This document shows, in pieces, positions 37,266 to 49,700 of a stretch of 64,000 nucleotides of DNA. Each line of letters begins with the position of its first letter. The stretch's first letter is position 1. The notes beneath the pieces were generated by a model. The model made no database searches. It was not told the DNA's origin and was given only the letters and a program-made list of their open reading frames with translations. The stretch comes from Pseudorasbora parva (Eukaryota; Chordata; Actinopteri; Cypriniformes; Gobionidae), in contig NC_090177.1 in the NCBI RefSeq assembly GCF_024679245.1, positions 47,899,353 through 47,963,352 of the forward strand. Reading direction: 5' to 3'. The position numbers were made by a program, and so were the translations under genes.

Positions 37266-38273
37266 GACACAATGACGCAGCGGCAGGGGAGCCGGCAAAG
37301 GCGACGCCCATCTGGGAAGCGGTGAGGGGGGGAGGGTTGGCAAAGGCCTTACGTCGTAGAGACCTGAAACTTTGAGGGATGGTACTAGCCACTCGCTCTA
37401 CAACATCACCAAGGCTGGCCCCCCGATGGGCCCGGCACGAAATGGCTCGTAGCTCCCAAACCGCACGCCGCAGAACCAAGTGTCTTATATCATCGGAATC
37501 CTTGGCTCGAGCCGAGCGAGACGCATGCCTCGGATTCGAAGGTTGCGCTGGCGAAATTTTCGGGTATTTGGGATTTTGTGAAAAACCTACTTTTGCACAC
37601 TAGTCCTAGGTCTTTTGCCCGATCTGGCCCAAACCAGTGCAGAAAGATTCTCTGGAGTCTGACTGTCCGTCCAGATCGGAAAAAAAGTGGGAATTTCGAT
37701 TCAGCTTGGCGGCGGCAGGCCGAAACCTACGGGCTGGGCGAGGCGGGGTCTGCTAGAACGGCTATAGCTCTTGGACGGAACGAGACAATTTCACCCAAGC
37801 CGGTACACCCGTGCACGGGCTCAGTCTGGGGTCAGGCGAGAAAGGACGCGGTGAATGGCCACCTAGTGGCGCTTTAAAATGAAAAAGCAACAACATGAGA
37901 GCGGCTATAGGCGAACGTATGTCGCGTGCTTTTTCACAGCACGCGCACGAGACAGTCGTACCATACGACAGAAAACCTCCATCCGAACAACTTTGCCTTT
38001 GGGACCACTGCTGTCAATCAACTCGTCCGTTGAATATCAAAGTTTGTGGGAAAAACCACATTCGGCAAACCGGTCGCAGGTTTCGACAACCTCGATGAAA
38101 ACAAACGCAGTTCAGTTCTCTGAACTCTCCGGGTCACTGGCTGACACAGCAGAAAGAGACAGAAACATAACAAAACTGGTGCAACTTCACCCTTTGGGGC
38201 AGTGGGCGGCGCCACAAGCGTCAAGAACCGCACGCTTTTTCCCTCCACGCTATCTGCTTTTAACCAGTGTGTA

Positions 38274-38437
38274 CAGGGGAGAGCGCGAACGCAGTCCCCC
38301 ACTACCATAAATTATGCAGTCGAGATTCCCACATTTGGGGAATTCGCAGGGGTCAGCACAACCGGAGTGCAATGGCCGAGCCTCGCCCTGGGTGAACCAC
38401 CTTCCTGATCATGGTGTCTCCCCTGCCAGGTAAGTAT
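38274..38437 (-). ncRNA. U1 snRNA gene
   Basis: Full-length U1 with consensus loops, Sm site, PSE and 3' box. It lies downstream of the U2 split by Keno D. Confidence 0.95.
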
Positions 38438-38906
38438 GAGTTGCCTGGCCTCCAGGCAGAGGCCCCCTATCCCCCTTCGCCATCCTCAAACACGGTGACC
38501 TTCCCCTCCCCCAAGAAAAGGAAGGACGGGGCACCTTCCATTGCTTGACTGCTGCGTGCGTGCGTGCGTGACCTTGATTTGAATCAGGTGTCCCTAATCC
38601 ATCCAACACAAACCCCTGATTCGACTCATCAGCTCGTTGGTAAAGACTCTCAAATAAGAGGGACATCAAAAAACGTGCTGTGACGGTGATGAGTCAGCCG
38701 GCCGGCAACCGACGCTTTTGTTCTTCTTTTTTCCCTATGCTCATATGACCGCAGCTTGCTGCTTTCTCTGTGGCACGGTCATCGTTGCGTCACCTCATCG
38801 TCATTCTGTATGCGCTTCCTGCGTATTTCTGTATTCTCTGACAAAATTCCAGTGGTGTTGTTGGTTCTTCTATTAGTCACAACAATTCGCAGTCCCCAAA
38901 AAGGGG

Positions 38907-39057
38907 AAGCACACCGTTCCTGGAGGCACTGCAATACCAGGTCGATGCGTGGAGTGGACGGAGCAAGCCCCGGTTCCGGCTCCATGTGCCAAAAATCAAT
39001 TTAATATGCAGTCCCCGGATAGGGGACGTATCAGATATTAAACTGATAAGAACAGAT
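38907..39057 (-). pseudogene. U2 snRNA 3' remnant (nt 38-188) after Keno D
   Basis: 151 nt of U2 from nt 38 to the 3' end, with consensus stem IIb. It is joined to the A tail of Keno D at 39057/39058. Confidence 0.93.
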
Positions 39058-39484
39058 TTTTTTTTTTCTTTCGAAAAAAGTTTTATTGTCACACATTTCT
39101 TTTTTTCCATTCAAACCTCACATTTCTTTTCTTTTTTAAACATACATGTTTACACAGATTAAAACCAACAGTTTTGCATTCTTAGTTAAAATCAGTCAGT
39201 GTAGTGTGTTGTGTAAAGTCCATGTATGCAAGTCAGTGTGGTGTTAGAAAAAGGGATAAAAGTATAAATAGCAAATAAATACAAGCCAGTTAAAACACAA
39301 TAAAATCATTCTGTTTAAAAATCTCTGTTGTGCAGGACCGGGGGTGAGTCCCTATCAAGAATGTCCATTCACTCCAGGTCTCCAGAACAGGTTCAGGACT
39401 CCCCGCTTCAAAGGCCCAGCGGAAATCCCCTCTCCTCCGGCCCGCTGGCCCGCTGTTCCCGTAGCCAGAGTGGTGAGGGTGCAT

Positions 39485-42400
39485 CTACGGGCGGCCAAGG
39501 TCGGTGGTGGCCGGGACCTCTTTGTGCAGCCTCGGCCCCCCCGTCCGAATGACGACGTGCGGCCCACCCTGCAGCGTTGATCTTATCTTCTGCTCGCTCG
39601 CGTGGAGGGGGACCGTCACGCGTTTCCCCACCAGCAGGTTTCTGGTGACCCAGATGGCATCCTTTATCAGGTTGAGGGTGAGCCAGAGCGAGGCAAATTC
39701 TTGCGATGTTTGGGCTTTGAGGCCCTGACCCACCCCCAGGATGGCGAGCTTGTAGTCCACCTGGGCCCCACCCGCTGGCAGGCACGGGAAAAACAGGGGG
39801 CCGGCCCTGGCCCACAGGTCCCGCGCAGCACCGCACTCCCAGAGCAGATGGTGGACGGTCTCCGGGTGGTTGCACCCGGACCGTGGGCAGATGGAGTTTT
39901 TGGCCATGCCTCTGGAGTGCATAACCGCCCTGACCGGGAGGATCTCATGAGCCACCATCCACGATAAGTCCTTGTGTCTGTTCTGGAGAGCTGGGTGGGC
40001 TGCGTTCCTCCAAACGTCTTTGGCCTCACTTAGTGTGAGGCCTGGAACTGGACTCACCACTTCCCGGTCCTGCACAAGAGAGATGAGGGATTTGTGGTTA
40101 GTTAAAATGCTTGCATCATTTGTCTCTAAAAGGAATTTTTTTAAAAATTTCTTTATAAAACTGTACTCTTTTGGCAAATTAAAAGACACTGGGGTTTTCA
40201 GGTCGATTGATAAAATTTTTATGCTTCTTAGGTAGGACCCCATCCAGAAACGAGCCATGGCCGCTGTCTTATTCTCTCTGGATGGGGTCAGCGCATATCC
40301 GATGTGGAGGGCGGTAAAGCGGCTACCTAAAAACAAGTGGGGGTCCGGGAGGCCTTTTCCGCCATTTTCCTTTCTTTTTTTAAAGACCTCCCTTTTTACT
40401 CGTTCCCATTTGGACCCCCACAGGAAATAAAATACCGCCCTCTCCAGGTTGGCCAGGAATCGCCTTGGGGGACTAAAAACAGAAGAAACAAGTAAAATTA
40501 GTGGTAAAATTACAGCTTTAAAAACTAAAACCTTGCCTTCAATTGTCAGTTGTCTGAGTCCCCAAAACCCCAGTCTTTGCCTAACTTTCCCTAAGATGTC
40601 AGTCCAGTTTCCCCGTCCTCCACCCTCTCTGTCAAATTTTACTCCTAAAACTGTCAGGTCGTTGCCTTTAAAATCCAAATCCAGTCCGCCTGTGTACACG
40701 TTTCCCCACGGCCCGAAGAGCTGGGCCTCGGACTTACTCCTGTTGAGCTTAGCGCCCGAGGCCCGACCGTACCAGTCAGTCAAGTCAAGTGCTCTTCGTA
40801 CTGATAAAAGGTCAGTCGCTAAAAGGGTTACGTCGTCCATATATAAAACACAGGTTGCGGTCAGTCCACCAGTCCCTGGGACGTCCAGTCCTTTAATCCA
40901 TTTATCCCTTCTCAAGATTTGTGCCAGTGGCTCAATGCAGGCCACATACAGTAGGGGAGATAAAGGACACCCCTGACGGACGCCGCTGTGAATGTTTACA
41001 GCTTTGGATAAATGCCCATTAACTGCAAATTTACTGACTAGACTGTTGTATAGCAGTCCCACCCAAGCTATAAACCTCCCTGGGAACCCCATTTTTTCCA
41101 GTACCTTAAAAAGGAACTGGTGCGAGATGCGGTCAAAAGCTTTTTCAAAATCTAAATTTAGGACTACTAGCCGAATGTTTCTGTCTCTCGCGTAACAGAT
41201 GGCGTCTCTAATCAGTACCAGGCTGTCTGTGATCTTCCTACCGGGCACAGCGCATGCTTGATCCAGGTGGATTACGTCCTCTAAAACAGTTGACATGCGT
41301 GTAGCTAAAATCTTACTAAAAAGTTTACAATCAAAATTTAAAAGCGTGATTGGTCTCCAGTTCTTCAAGTCAGTCCTGTCTCCTTTTTTATATAAAAGCG
41401 AAACTATCCCTACTCTAAAGCTGTCCGGAAGTCTGTCGAGAGTCTCAAATTCTTTAAAAACTGTCAGTAAGTCATGTGCTAAAATGTCCCAGAAAGTCAA
41501 ATAAAACTCCAAGGGAAGTCCATCCATTCCTGGGGACTTCCCTTTTTTAAAACTTTTGAGAGATTTATTTAATTCTAAAAGAGTAAAATCCTGGGCTAAA
41601 AGCACGTTTGGACTCTTTATCTTTGTTTCTAAAAATTCTAAAACTTCATTTAAGATGCCATTGTGTACATTCTTTGGGCTGTATAAATCACTATAAAAAA
41701 GTTCTATTTCCCCTAAAATGTCCTCCATATTTTTTGCCTCCCTCCCTCTAAAAGTTTTTAAGATTGTTATTGAGCCTCCCCGTGAAATAGTCTTTTTAAA
41801 AAAATATCTTGTACACTTTTCTCCTTCTTCTATCTCTTTTTCTTTGCATCTTAAAATTACTCCCTTACTTTGAGTTTCGGATAAAACTGACATTTCTTTC
41901 TTTACTTCCTTTATTTCCTCCTTAAAATCCAATCCATTATTTAAAAGGTTAAAATATCTCTGCAGTCTTTTTTGCAGCCCCATCATGCGTCTTTTTTCTT
42001 TATTCTTTTTCTCCTTTCCTATTTTTCTAAAAAAATGTCCTGTCCTTTGTTTTACCATCTCCCACCACTGTGCTCGTGAGTCAAAAAAGTCTTGGAGGGT
42101 CTGCCATTGGCTGAACTGCTCCCTATACTCTCGAACCACTTCCTCATCTTTTAATAGGGAGCAGTTCAGCTTCCACAGCCCTCCCCCTACTGTCACACCC
42201 GTGGGTAGTGAAAGGGTGCAGGAGACCATCATGTGGTCAGTGAAGAAAAGGGGGGTCAATGTTGCATCGGTTGGCGGGCAGTCCCTTGTAAAAATATAGT
42301 CAATACGAGAGGCTCTGGCGCCATCACCACTGAACCAGGTGTAGCCCTCCTCTCTCTGATGCATTGTTTTAAAACAGTCGACTAACTTAAAATCTTTGAC

Positions 42401-42940
42401 CAATTTATTTAATAAAACCGATGTCTTGTCGACCTTAAAATCTTCTCCTACCCTTTTCCTATCTTTTTTTGTTAAAACACAGTTAAAATCCCCTGCTACC
42501 ACTAGGGGAGCCCTACCTAACATGTGGGGCTGCGAATCTTCTAAAAGCTTGTATCTGTCATTTTTACTTGTGTAACCATACAAATTTAAAACATTAAAAT
42601 CCTTACCTAAAAAAGTCAGATTAACTAAAATTGCCCGCCCATCCCTCACCACAGTGCTGCCCTTCACCAAGATGTTGGGATTTTTTATTAAAATGGCCAC
42701 ACCGTCATTTCTGTTAAAATTGGAGCCACTCCAGATGGAGGGTCCTTGGGTCCACAGCTCTTCCCATTTTCTGTAATTGGTTAAAAAGGGCAGAGCACAC
42801 TCTTGCAATAAATAGATGTCTGACTTAAAATTATTTAAACATGATAAAACACTCTGTGCTCGCAAAGTAGACCTCACACTTCTCACATTGATTGTAGAGA
42901 TAGTGAGGGCCATGAGCAGTATGGTTAAAAATACAAGCAT
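39485..42940 (-). CDS. Keno ORF2 polyprotein (APE endonuclease-RT), copy D
   Basis: A 1151-residue protein, the same length as in B and C. The APE motifs LLQEC, GDFN, SRID and TDH, the RT blocks RPITLLNFDCKLFSKIL and DFEKAFD, YMDD, and the terminal CCHC knuckle are intact. It differs from B/C mainly in the linker between endonuclease and RT and in the region just before the RT; the RT palm and the C-terminal ~400 residues are much closer. The ATG at 42940 is 47 bp after the ORF1 stop. It looks coding-competent. Confidence 0.93.
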   Translation of the reverse strand: MLVFLTILLMALTISTINVRSVRSTLRAQSVLSCLNNFKSDIYLLQECALPFLTNYRKWEELWTQGPSIWSGSNFNRNDGVAILIKNPNILVKGSTVVRDGRAILVNLTFLGKDFNVLNLYGYTSKNDRYKLLEDSQPHMLGRAPLVVAGDFNCVLTKKDRKRVGEDFKVDKTSVLLNKLVKDFKLVDCFKTMHQREEGYTWFSGDGARASRIDYIFTRDCPPTDATLTPLFFTDHMMVSCTLSLPTGVTVGGGLWKLNCSLLKDEEVVREYREQFSQWQTLQDFFDSRAQWWEMVKQRTGHFFRKIGKEKKNKEKRRMMGLQKRLQRYFNLLNNGLDFKEEIKEVKKEMSVLSETQSKGVILRCKEKEIEEGEKCTRYFFKKTISRGGSITILKTFRGREAKNMEDILGEIELFYSDLYSPKNVHNGILNEVLEFLETKIKSPNVLLAQDFTLLELNKSLKSFKKGKSPGMDGLPLEFYLTFWDILAHDLLTVFKEFETLDRLPDSFRVGIVSLLYKKGDRTDLKNWRPITLLNFDCKLFSKILATRMSTVLEDVIHLDQACAVPGRKITDSLVLIRDAICYARDRNIRLVVLNLDFEKAFDRISHQFLFKVLEKMGFPGRFIAWVGLLYNSLVSKFAVNGHLSKAVNIHSGVRQGCPLSPLLYVACIEPLAQILRRDKWIKGLDVPGTGGLTATCVLYMDDVTLLATDLLSVRRALDLTDWYGRASGAKLNRSKSEAQLFGPWGNVYTGGLDLDFKGNDLTVLGVKFDREGGGRGNWTDILGKVRQRLGFWGLRQLTIEGKVLVFKAVILPLILLVSSVFSPPRRFLANLERAVFYFLWGSKWERVKREVFKKRKENGGKGLPDPHLFLGSRFTALHIGYALTPSRENKTAAMARFWMGSYLRSIKILSIDLKTPVSFNLPKEYSFIKKFLKKFLLETNDASILTNHKSLISLVQDREVVSPVPGLTLSEAKDVWRNAAHPALQNRHKDLSWMVAHEILPVRAVMHSRGMAKNSICPRSGCNHPETVHHLLWECGAARDLWARAGPLFFPCLPAGGAQVDYKLAILGVGQGLKAQTSQEFASLWLTLNLIKDAIWVTRNLLVGKRVTVPLHASEQKIRSTLQGGPHVVIRTGGPRLHKEVPATTDLGRP

Positions 42941-42987
42941 TGATGAAAATAAAAACAGATAAAAAGACTACAGAAATTGCATTAAAA

Positions 42988-44313
42988 TCATGTTACTTCT
43001 TGTTGCACCTGACTTTCCTTTTCCCCAGATAAACTGGGGTCAGGAGGGCAAGTGCTCGCCGCCTCAGAATCCACAGAGGAAACCTCTTGTGGATCCTTTG
43101 GTGACGATGTTCTTAGCTTAAAGTGCAGAAAGGAGACTTCATTTGGAGAGTCTGCAGGCCACATACGGTTCAGATCTTCCGAAGAGGAACTATCTGGCCG
43201 ATGCGATGCCCGCAGCCTTTTCTCCTCTGTTTGAAGCAGAGGAGATCTCGCAGACCTTTTCTGCACTTGAGCATTTGGGAGTGAACACTCGGTTTCACTC
43301 CCACTATCCACCCCACTAACCTCCGATACGGTGTAGAGGGAGGAAGCCGTTTCATCTTCCTCCTCCTCCATTTTGTCTTTGCTTTTTTCTTGTTGGGGAG
43401 TGGCTTCCTCCCCCTTTTCATTAACGAATTCTGACTCCGCCCCTGTGGCCGCCCCACTTCTTTCTTCTTTTCCAATCCCTGAGGCTGGCTGGGAATGTGA
43501 AATTCCCGCCAAAACCTCAGGGCCCGCCTCCTCCTCTCTTTGTTCTTTTGATTGTTCCTTTGGTGGGGCGGCCATTTTGTTCCCTTTCAACTTGTTGGCA
43601 AAACTTTTAGGGCAATCTCTGTAGAAATGGTTAGCATCTCCACAGAGATTACACCGTCTGCCATTGGTACATTCCTCAAAAATGTGACCAATTTCTCTGC
43701 ACTTCCTACACACAATTTCTTGGCATGCCTCAGCGAGGTGTCCCATTTTCCCACATTTTCGGCACAATTTGGGCATTCCCTGATAATGAATGTAGCCGCG
43801 GTTCTCTCCCAGCACAATCATTGAGGGTAAATGACTCAGACCCTGGAATCCGCTTGGATCTTCCCACTGTTTAATGGGAACTCTCCAAGCGCAATTCCAG
43901 ATGCCGTCTTCGTCAAGCACCTTGACTGGTGGACTTCGAACCGTGCAAAATCTACCCAGCCATACAGCAACATCATCTCCACTCACTGTTTCATTGAACA
44001 TTCTAACAATCACTGTTTTAATAGAATTGTCAGAAAGTTTCTCAACATTGAACATGGAGAACTGGGTCTTGCAATGCTCAAATCGTTGCCAGAAATCTTG
44101 CAACAAGGAAGCAGATCTAAAACTGACATCGAAACCTTTGTTCAGGGGCAGAGTCATTAAACAATTTAAATCACTGGCATTAAAATTGAGGGTTTTTTGG
44201 ATGAGCTTCCTGGAGAAGTCTAAACGAGACAACCCCAGGAGCTTACCCTCCACCTCTCTAAATAAAAATCGCACGCTGTGGTGCCTCCGCATGCCGGCAC
44301 GAGCAGCCGACAT
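42988..44313 (-). CDS. Keno ORF1, CCHC protein, copy D
   Basis: A 441-residue ORF1 protein starting in a strong CCACCATGTC context. It has three CCHC knuckles (C-x2-C-x4-H-x4-C) in the same arrangement as the other copies, MSAARAG at the N-terminus and an acidic Ser-rich tail. Most differences from B lie in the tail. Expected to bind element RNA. Confidence 0.9.
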   Translation of the reverse strand: MSAARAGMRRHHSVRFLFREVEGKLLGLSRLDFSRKLIQKTLNFNASDLNCLMTLPLNKGFDVSFRSASLLQDFWQRFEHCKTQFSMFNVEKLSDNSIKTVIVRMFNETVSGDDVAVWLGRFCTVRSPPVKVLDEDGIWNCAWRVPIKQWEDPSGFQGLSHLPSMIVLGENRGYIHYQGMPKLCRKCGKMGHLAEACQEIVCRKCREIGHIFEECTNGRRCNLCGDANHFYRDCPKSFANKLKGNKMAAPPKEQSKEQREEEAGPEVLAGISHSQPASGIGKEERSGAATGAESEFVNEKGEEATPQQEKSKDKMEEEEDETASSLYTVSEVSGVDSGSETECSLPNAQVQKRSARSPLLQTEEKRLRASHRPDSSSSEDLNRMWPADSPNEVSFLHFKLRTSSPKDPQEVSSVDSEAASTCPPDPSLSGEKESQVQQEVT

Positions 44314-44522
44314 GGTGGAGGCACCGACAGCCTAAAAAAAAAACGTAAAAGATCAATAAATACAATAAATAGATAAAAGAATAAAAGTCTTACCTTAAAA
44401 CTGCTAACCTGTAAAACCAGCAGGGTCACTCTCCCTCTAAAAAGTTGTACGGCTCGGGACACCAGAAGCTCTCGAGCCAGGAAACCTTGAAGAGGCGATC
44501 GCAGTCTCAACCGTTCGACAAG

Positions 44523-44556
44523 ACACTTGATCTTAGCCAAAAGGCCGAGAAGCGAT
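44523..44556 (-). pseudogene. U2 snRNA 5' remnant (nt 1-34) before Keno D
   Basis: U2 nt 1-34 with an intact PSE upstream. The junction to Keno D is at the same nucleotide as in copies B and C. Confidence 0.93.
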
Positions 44557-45564
44557 GACACAATGACGCAGCGGCAGGGGAGCCGGCAAAGGCGACGCCC
44601 ATCTGGGAAGCGGTGAGGGGGGGAGGGTTGGCAAAGGCCTTACGTCGTAGAGACCTGAAACTTTGAGGGATGGTACTAGCCACTCGCTCTACAACATCAC
44701 CAAGGCTGGCCCCCCGATGGGCCCGGCACGAAATGGCTCGTAGCTCCCAAACCGCACGCCGCAGAACCAAGTGTCTTATATCATCGGAATCCTTGGCTCG
44801 AGCCGAGCGAGACGCATGCCTCGGATTCGAAGGTTGCGCTGGCGAAATTTTCGGGTATTTGGGATTTTGTGAAAAACCTACTTTTGCACACTAGTCCTAG
44901 GTCTTTTGCCCGATCTGGCCCAAACCAGTGCAGAAAGATTCTCTGGAGTCTGACTGTCCGTCCAGATCGGAAAAAAAGTGGGAATTTCGATTCAGCTTGG
45001 CGGCGGCAGGCCGAAACCTACGGGCTGGGCGAGGCGGGGTCTGCTAGAACGGCTATAGCTCTTGGACGGAACGAGACAATTTCACCCAAGCCGGTACACC
45101 CGTGCACGGGCTCAGTCTGGGGTCAGGCGAGAAAGGACGCGGTGAATGGCCACCTAGTGGCGCTTTAAAATGAAAAAGCAACAACATGAGAGCGGCTATA
45201 GGCGAACGTATGTCGCGTGCTTTTTCACAGCACGCGCACGAGACAGTCGTACCATACGACAGAAAACCTCCATCCGAACAACTTTGCCTTTGGGACCACT
45301 GCTGTCAATCAACTCGTCCGTTGAATATCAAAGTTTGTGGGAAAAACCACATTCGGCAAACCGGTCGCAGGTTTCGACAACCTCGATGAAAACAAACGCA
45401 GTTCAGTTCTCTGAACTCTCCGGGTCACTGGCTGACACAGCAGAAAGAGACAGAAACATAACAAAACTGGTGCAACTTCACCCTTTGGGGCAGTGGGCGG
45501 CGCCACAAGCGTCAAGAACCGCACGCTTTTTCCCTCCACGCTATCTGCTTTTAACCAGTGTGTA

Positions 45565-45728
45565 CAGGGGAGAGCGCGAACGCAGTCCCCCACTACCATA
45601 AATTATGCAGTCGAGATTCCCACATTTGGGGAATTCGCAGGGGTCAGCACAACCGGAGTGCAATGGCCGAGCCTCGCCCTGGGTGAACCACCTTCCTGAT
45701 CATGGTGTCTCCCCTGCCAGGTAAGTAT
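45565..45728 (-). ncRNA. U1 snRNA gene
   Basis: Full-length U1 with consensus loops and Sm site, PSE and 3' box. The spacer upstream (toward 46140) has a 4-base longer A run than other units. Confidence 0.95.
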
Positions 45729-46201
45729 GAGTTGCCTGGCCTCCAGGCAGAGGCCCCCTATCCCCCTTCGCCATCCTCAAACACGGTGACCTTCCCCTCC
45801 CCCAAGAAAAGGAAGGACGGGGCACCTTCCATTGCTTGACTGCTGCGTGCGTGCGTGCGTGACCTTGATTTGAATCAGGTGTCCCTAATCCATCCAACAC
45901 AAACCCCTGATTCGACTCATCAGCTCGTTGGTAAAGACTCTCAAATAAGAGGGACATCAAAAAACGTGCTGTGACGGTGATGAGTCAGCCGGCCGGCAAC
46001 CGACGCTTTTGTTCTTCTTTTTTCCCTATGCTCATATGACCGCAGCTTGCTGCTTTCTCTGTGGCACGGTCATCGTTGCGTCACCTCATCGTCATTCTGT
46101 ATGCGCTTCCTGCGTATTTCTGTATTCTCTGACAAAAAAAATTCCAGTGGTGTTGTTGGTTCTTCTATTAGTCACAACAATTCGCAGTCCCCAAAAAGGG
46201 G

Positions 46202-46352
46202 AAGCACACCGTTCCTGGAGGCACTGCAATACCAGGTCGATGCGTGGAGTGGACGGAGCAAGCCCCGGTTCCGGCTCCATGTGCCAAAAATCAATTTAAT
46301 ATGCAGTCCCCGGATAGGGGACGTATCAGATATTAAACTGATAAGAACAGAT
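46202..46352 (-). pseudogene. U2 snRNA 3' remnant (nt 38-188) after Keno E
   Basis: U2 nt 38-188 with consensus stem IIb, directly joined to the short A tail of Keno E. Confidence 0.93.
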
Positions 46353-46785
46353 TTTTCTTTCGAAAAGTTTTATTGTTACATTTTTTCATATTGATTTCAA
46401 TTCATTTTCATATTTATGCCACACATTTCTTTTTTTCTTGTTTTAAAAAATAAAAATACATAGTTACACCGATTAAAACACAAGACAATATTTTGTTAAA
46501 ATCAGTTGATGTGTTGTGTAAAAGTCCATGTATGTCAGTGTGGTGTTAAAAGAGGGATAAAATGAATGAAAACAATAAATATATTCATGATAAAACAGAC
46601 TAAAACGTGACAATTAAAACTTCATCTCTTGTAAAGGATCGAGGGTGAGCCCCTAAAAAACATGTCCATTCACTCCAGTTCTCCAGAACAGGCTCAAGAC
46701 TCCTCGCTTCCAGAGCCCAGCGGAGATCCCCTCTCCTCCGGCCCGCTGGCCCGCTGTTCCCGTAGCCAGAGTGGTGAGGGTGCAT

Positions 46786-49700
46786 CTACGGGCGGCCAAG
46801 GTCGGTGGTGGCCGGGACCTTCTCGTGTGGCCTCGGCCCCCCCATCCGAATAACGACGTGCGGCCCACCCTGCAGCGCTGATCTTATCCTCTGCTCGCTC
46901 GCGTGGAGGGGGACCGTCACGCGTTTCCCCACCAGCAGGTTTCTGGTGACCCAGATGGCATCCTTTATCAGGTTAAGGGTGAGCCAGAGCGATGCAAATT
47001 CTTGTGTTGTTAGGGCTTTTAGGCCCTGACCCACCCCTAGGATGGCGAGCTTGTAATCCACCTGGGCCCCACCCGCTGGCAGGCACGGGAAAAACAGGGG
47101 GCCGGCCCTGGCCCACAGGTCCCGCGCAGCACCGCACTCCCAGAGCAGATGGTAGACGGTCTCCGGGGATTTACACCCGGACCGTGGGCAGGTGGGATTT
47201 TTGGCCATGCCTCTGGAGTGCATAACCGCCCTGACCGGGAGGATCTCATGAGCCACCATCCACGCCAAGTCCTTAAGCCTGTTCTGGAGAGCTGGGTGGG
47301 CAACGTTCCTCCAAACTTCTTTGGCCTCACTTGGCGTGAGGCCTGGAACTGGGCTCACCTTTTCTCGATCCTGCACAAGAGAGATAAGAGACTTATGGTT
47401 AGTTAAAATCGTCACATCTTCTGTTTCTAAAAAGTGTTTCTTTAAAAATGTCTTGATAAAACAGTAATGTTTCGGGAGATTAAAAGACACTGGGGTTTTT
47501 AAATCAACTGCTAAAATCTTTAAAGTTCTTAAATAGGACCCCATCCAGAATCGAGCCATGGCTGCTGTCTTGTTTTCTCTGGATGGGGTCAAAGCATATT
47601 TGATGTGCAGTGCGGTAAAACGGCTGGTTAAAAACAGGTGGGGGTCTGGGAGGCCCTTCCCACCATTCTCTTTTCTCTTCTTTACCACCTCTCTTTTAAG
47701 TCTCTCCCATTTGGACCCCCAGAAGAAATAAAAGACCGCCCTCTCCACACCTAAAATAAAAGATCTGGGGGGAATAAAAACCGAACACAACAATAAGAAC
47801 AAAGGTAAGATCACTGCTTTATATATTAAAACCTTGCCTTCAAGTGTCAAAGTCCTCAGTCCCCAAAACCCCAATCTTTTCCTGACTTTCCCTAATGCGT
47901 CAGCCCAATTGTTCTGTCCACCTCCCTCTTTGTCAAATTTAATACCTAAAACCTTAATATCAGTTTGTTTAAAATTTACGTCCAGTCTTCCTATGTCTAC
48001 GTCCCCCCACGGCCCGAAGAGCTGGGCCTCGGACTTATTCCTGTTTAGTCTGGCGCCCGAGGCCCGACCGTACCAGTCAGTCAAGTCCATTGCTCTTCGT
48101 ACAGATAAAACGTCAGTAGCTAAAAGGGTTACGTCGTCCATATATAAAACACAGGTCGCTGTCAGTCCTCCAGTCCCAGGTATGTCCAGTCCATTGATCC
48201 ATTTATCCCTTCTCAAGAGTTGTGCCAATGGCTCAATACAGGCCACATACAAGAGTGGGGATAACGGACACCCTTGACGAACGCCACTGCGAACATTTAT
48301 CGCTTTTGTCAAGTTCCCATTTACCATAATTCTGCTGGATATATCTCTGTATAGCAGTCCCACCCATGCTAAAAACCTCCCAGGGAACCCCATTTTTTGC
48401 AATACCTTAAAAAGGTATTGGTGCGAGACCCGATCAAAGGCTTTTTCAAAATCTAGATTTAGGACTACTAGCCGAATATTTCTGTCTCTCGCAAAACAGA
48501 TAGCATCTCTAATCAATATCAGGCTGTCCGTGATCTTTCTCCCGGGCACCGCACAAGCTTGATCCGGGTGGATCACGTCCTCTAAAACTTGCGACATCCG
48601 TCCAGATAATAATTTACTAAAAAGAGTGATCGGTCGCCAATTTTTTAAGTCTGTCTTGTCGTCTATTTTATGTAAGAGTGTCACTATCCCTGTTCTAAAA
48701 CTGTCCGGGAGTCTGTCGTGTCTATCAAATTCTTTAAAAACCGTCAACAGTTCGTGCACTAAAATGTCCCAAAATTTGTCATAAAATTCTACGGGAAGTC
48801 CATCAATTCCTGGGGACTTCCCCTTCTTAAAACTCTTTAAAACTTTCGTCATTTCTAGGACATTAAAATCTATAGTTAAAAAGTCAGCATTTTCATTTAT
48901 CTTATTTTCCAGGGTACTTAAAACTTCATCCATGATTGCAGCTTGCACTTTCTTTTCCTCATATAGGCTCCCATAAAAATTTTCCACCACTCTTCCAATT
49001 TCTTTTGTGTTTTTAACCTCCCCTCCTTTTGTTTTTAATTTTGTCATGGTTCCTCCCTTTGCTATAACTTTTTTAAAAAAGTAACGTGTACACTTTTCCC
49101 CTTCTTCCAGTTCTCTCTCTTTACTTCTTAAAATCACTCCCTTATTCCTTTCCTTTTCTAAAACAGACATTTCATTTTTGACCGCTTTTATTTCTTCACT
49201 AAAATCGATTCCACTATTTAAAAGATTAAAATATCTCTGTAGTCTCTTTTGCAGCCCCACTATGCGTCTTGTTTCTTTTTCTTTCTTTTTTTTCCCCTTC
49301 TGTCTAAAAAAAAGTCTTGTCCTACCCTTCACCATTTCCCACCACTGTGCTCGTGAGTCAAAAAAGTCTTGTAAAGTCTGCCATTGGCTGAACTGCTCCC
49401 TGTATTCTTTGACAATGGTCTCATCTTGCAACAGGGAGCAGTTCAGCTTCCATATTCCCCTCCCTACCGTCAAGTCTGTGGGAAGTGAAAGGGTGCACGA
49501 AAGCATAGCGTGATCTGAAAAGTGCAAGGGAGTCAATGTAGCATCCATTGGTGGACAATTGCGAGTAAAAACAAAATCAATACGAGAGGCTCTAGCACCA
49601 TCACCACTGACCCAGGTGAAGCCCTCCTCTCTTGGATGCATCTCCTTAAAACAGTCAGTTAGTTTAAAATCATTAACTATTTTTTTTAATAAAACCGAAG

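Larger units (their letters stand above)
39058..44522 (-). mobile_element. Keno-like retrotransposon, copy D (full length)
   Basis: This 5465-bp element sits between U2 nt 34 and 38, like A-C, but is a distinct lineage. The 5' UTR starts CTTGTCGAACGG and diverges after the conserved motif. ORF1 is 4 codons longer, the proteins differ at many sites, and the A tail is longer (about 11 A against 5-6). An independent insertion of a related element explains this best. ORF1 and ORF2 are open and all catalytic motifs are present. Confidence 0.93.
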
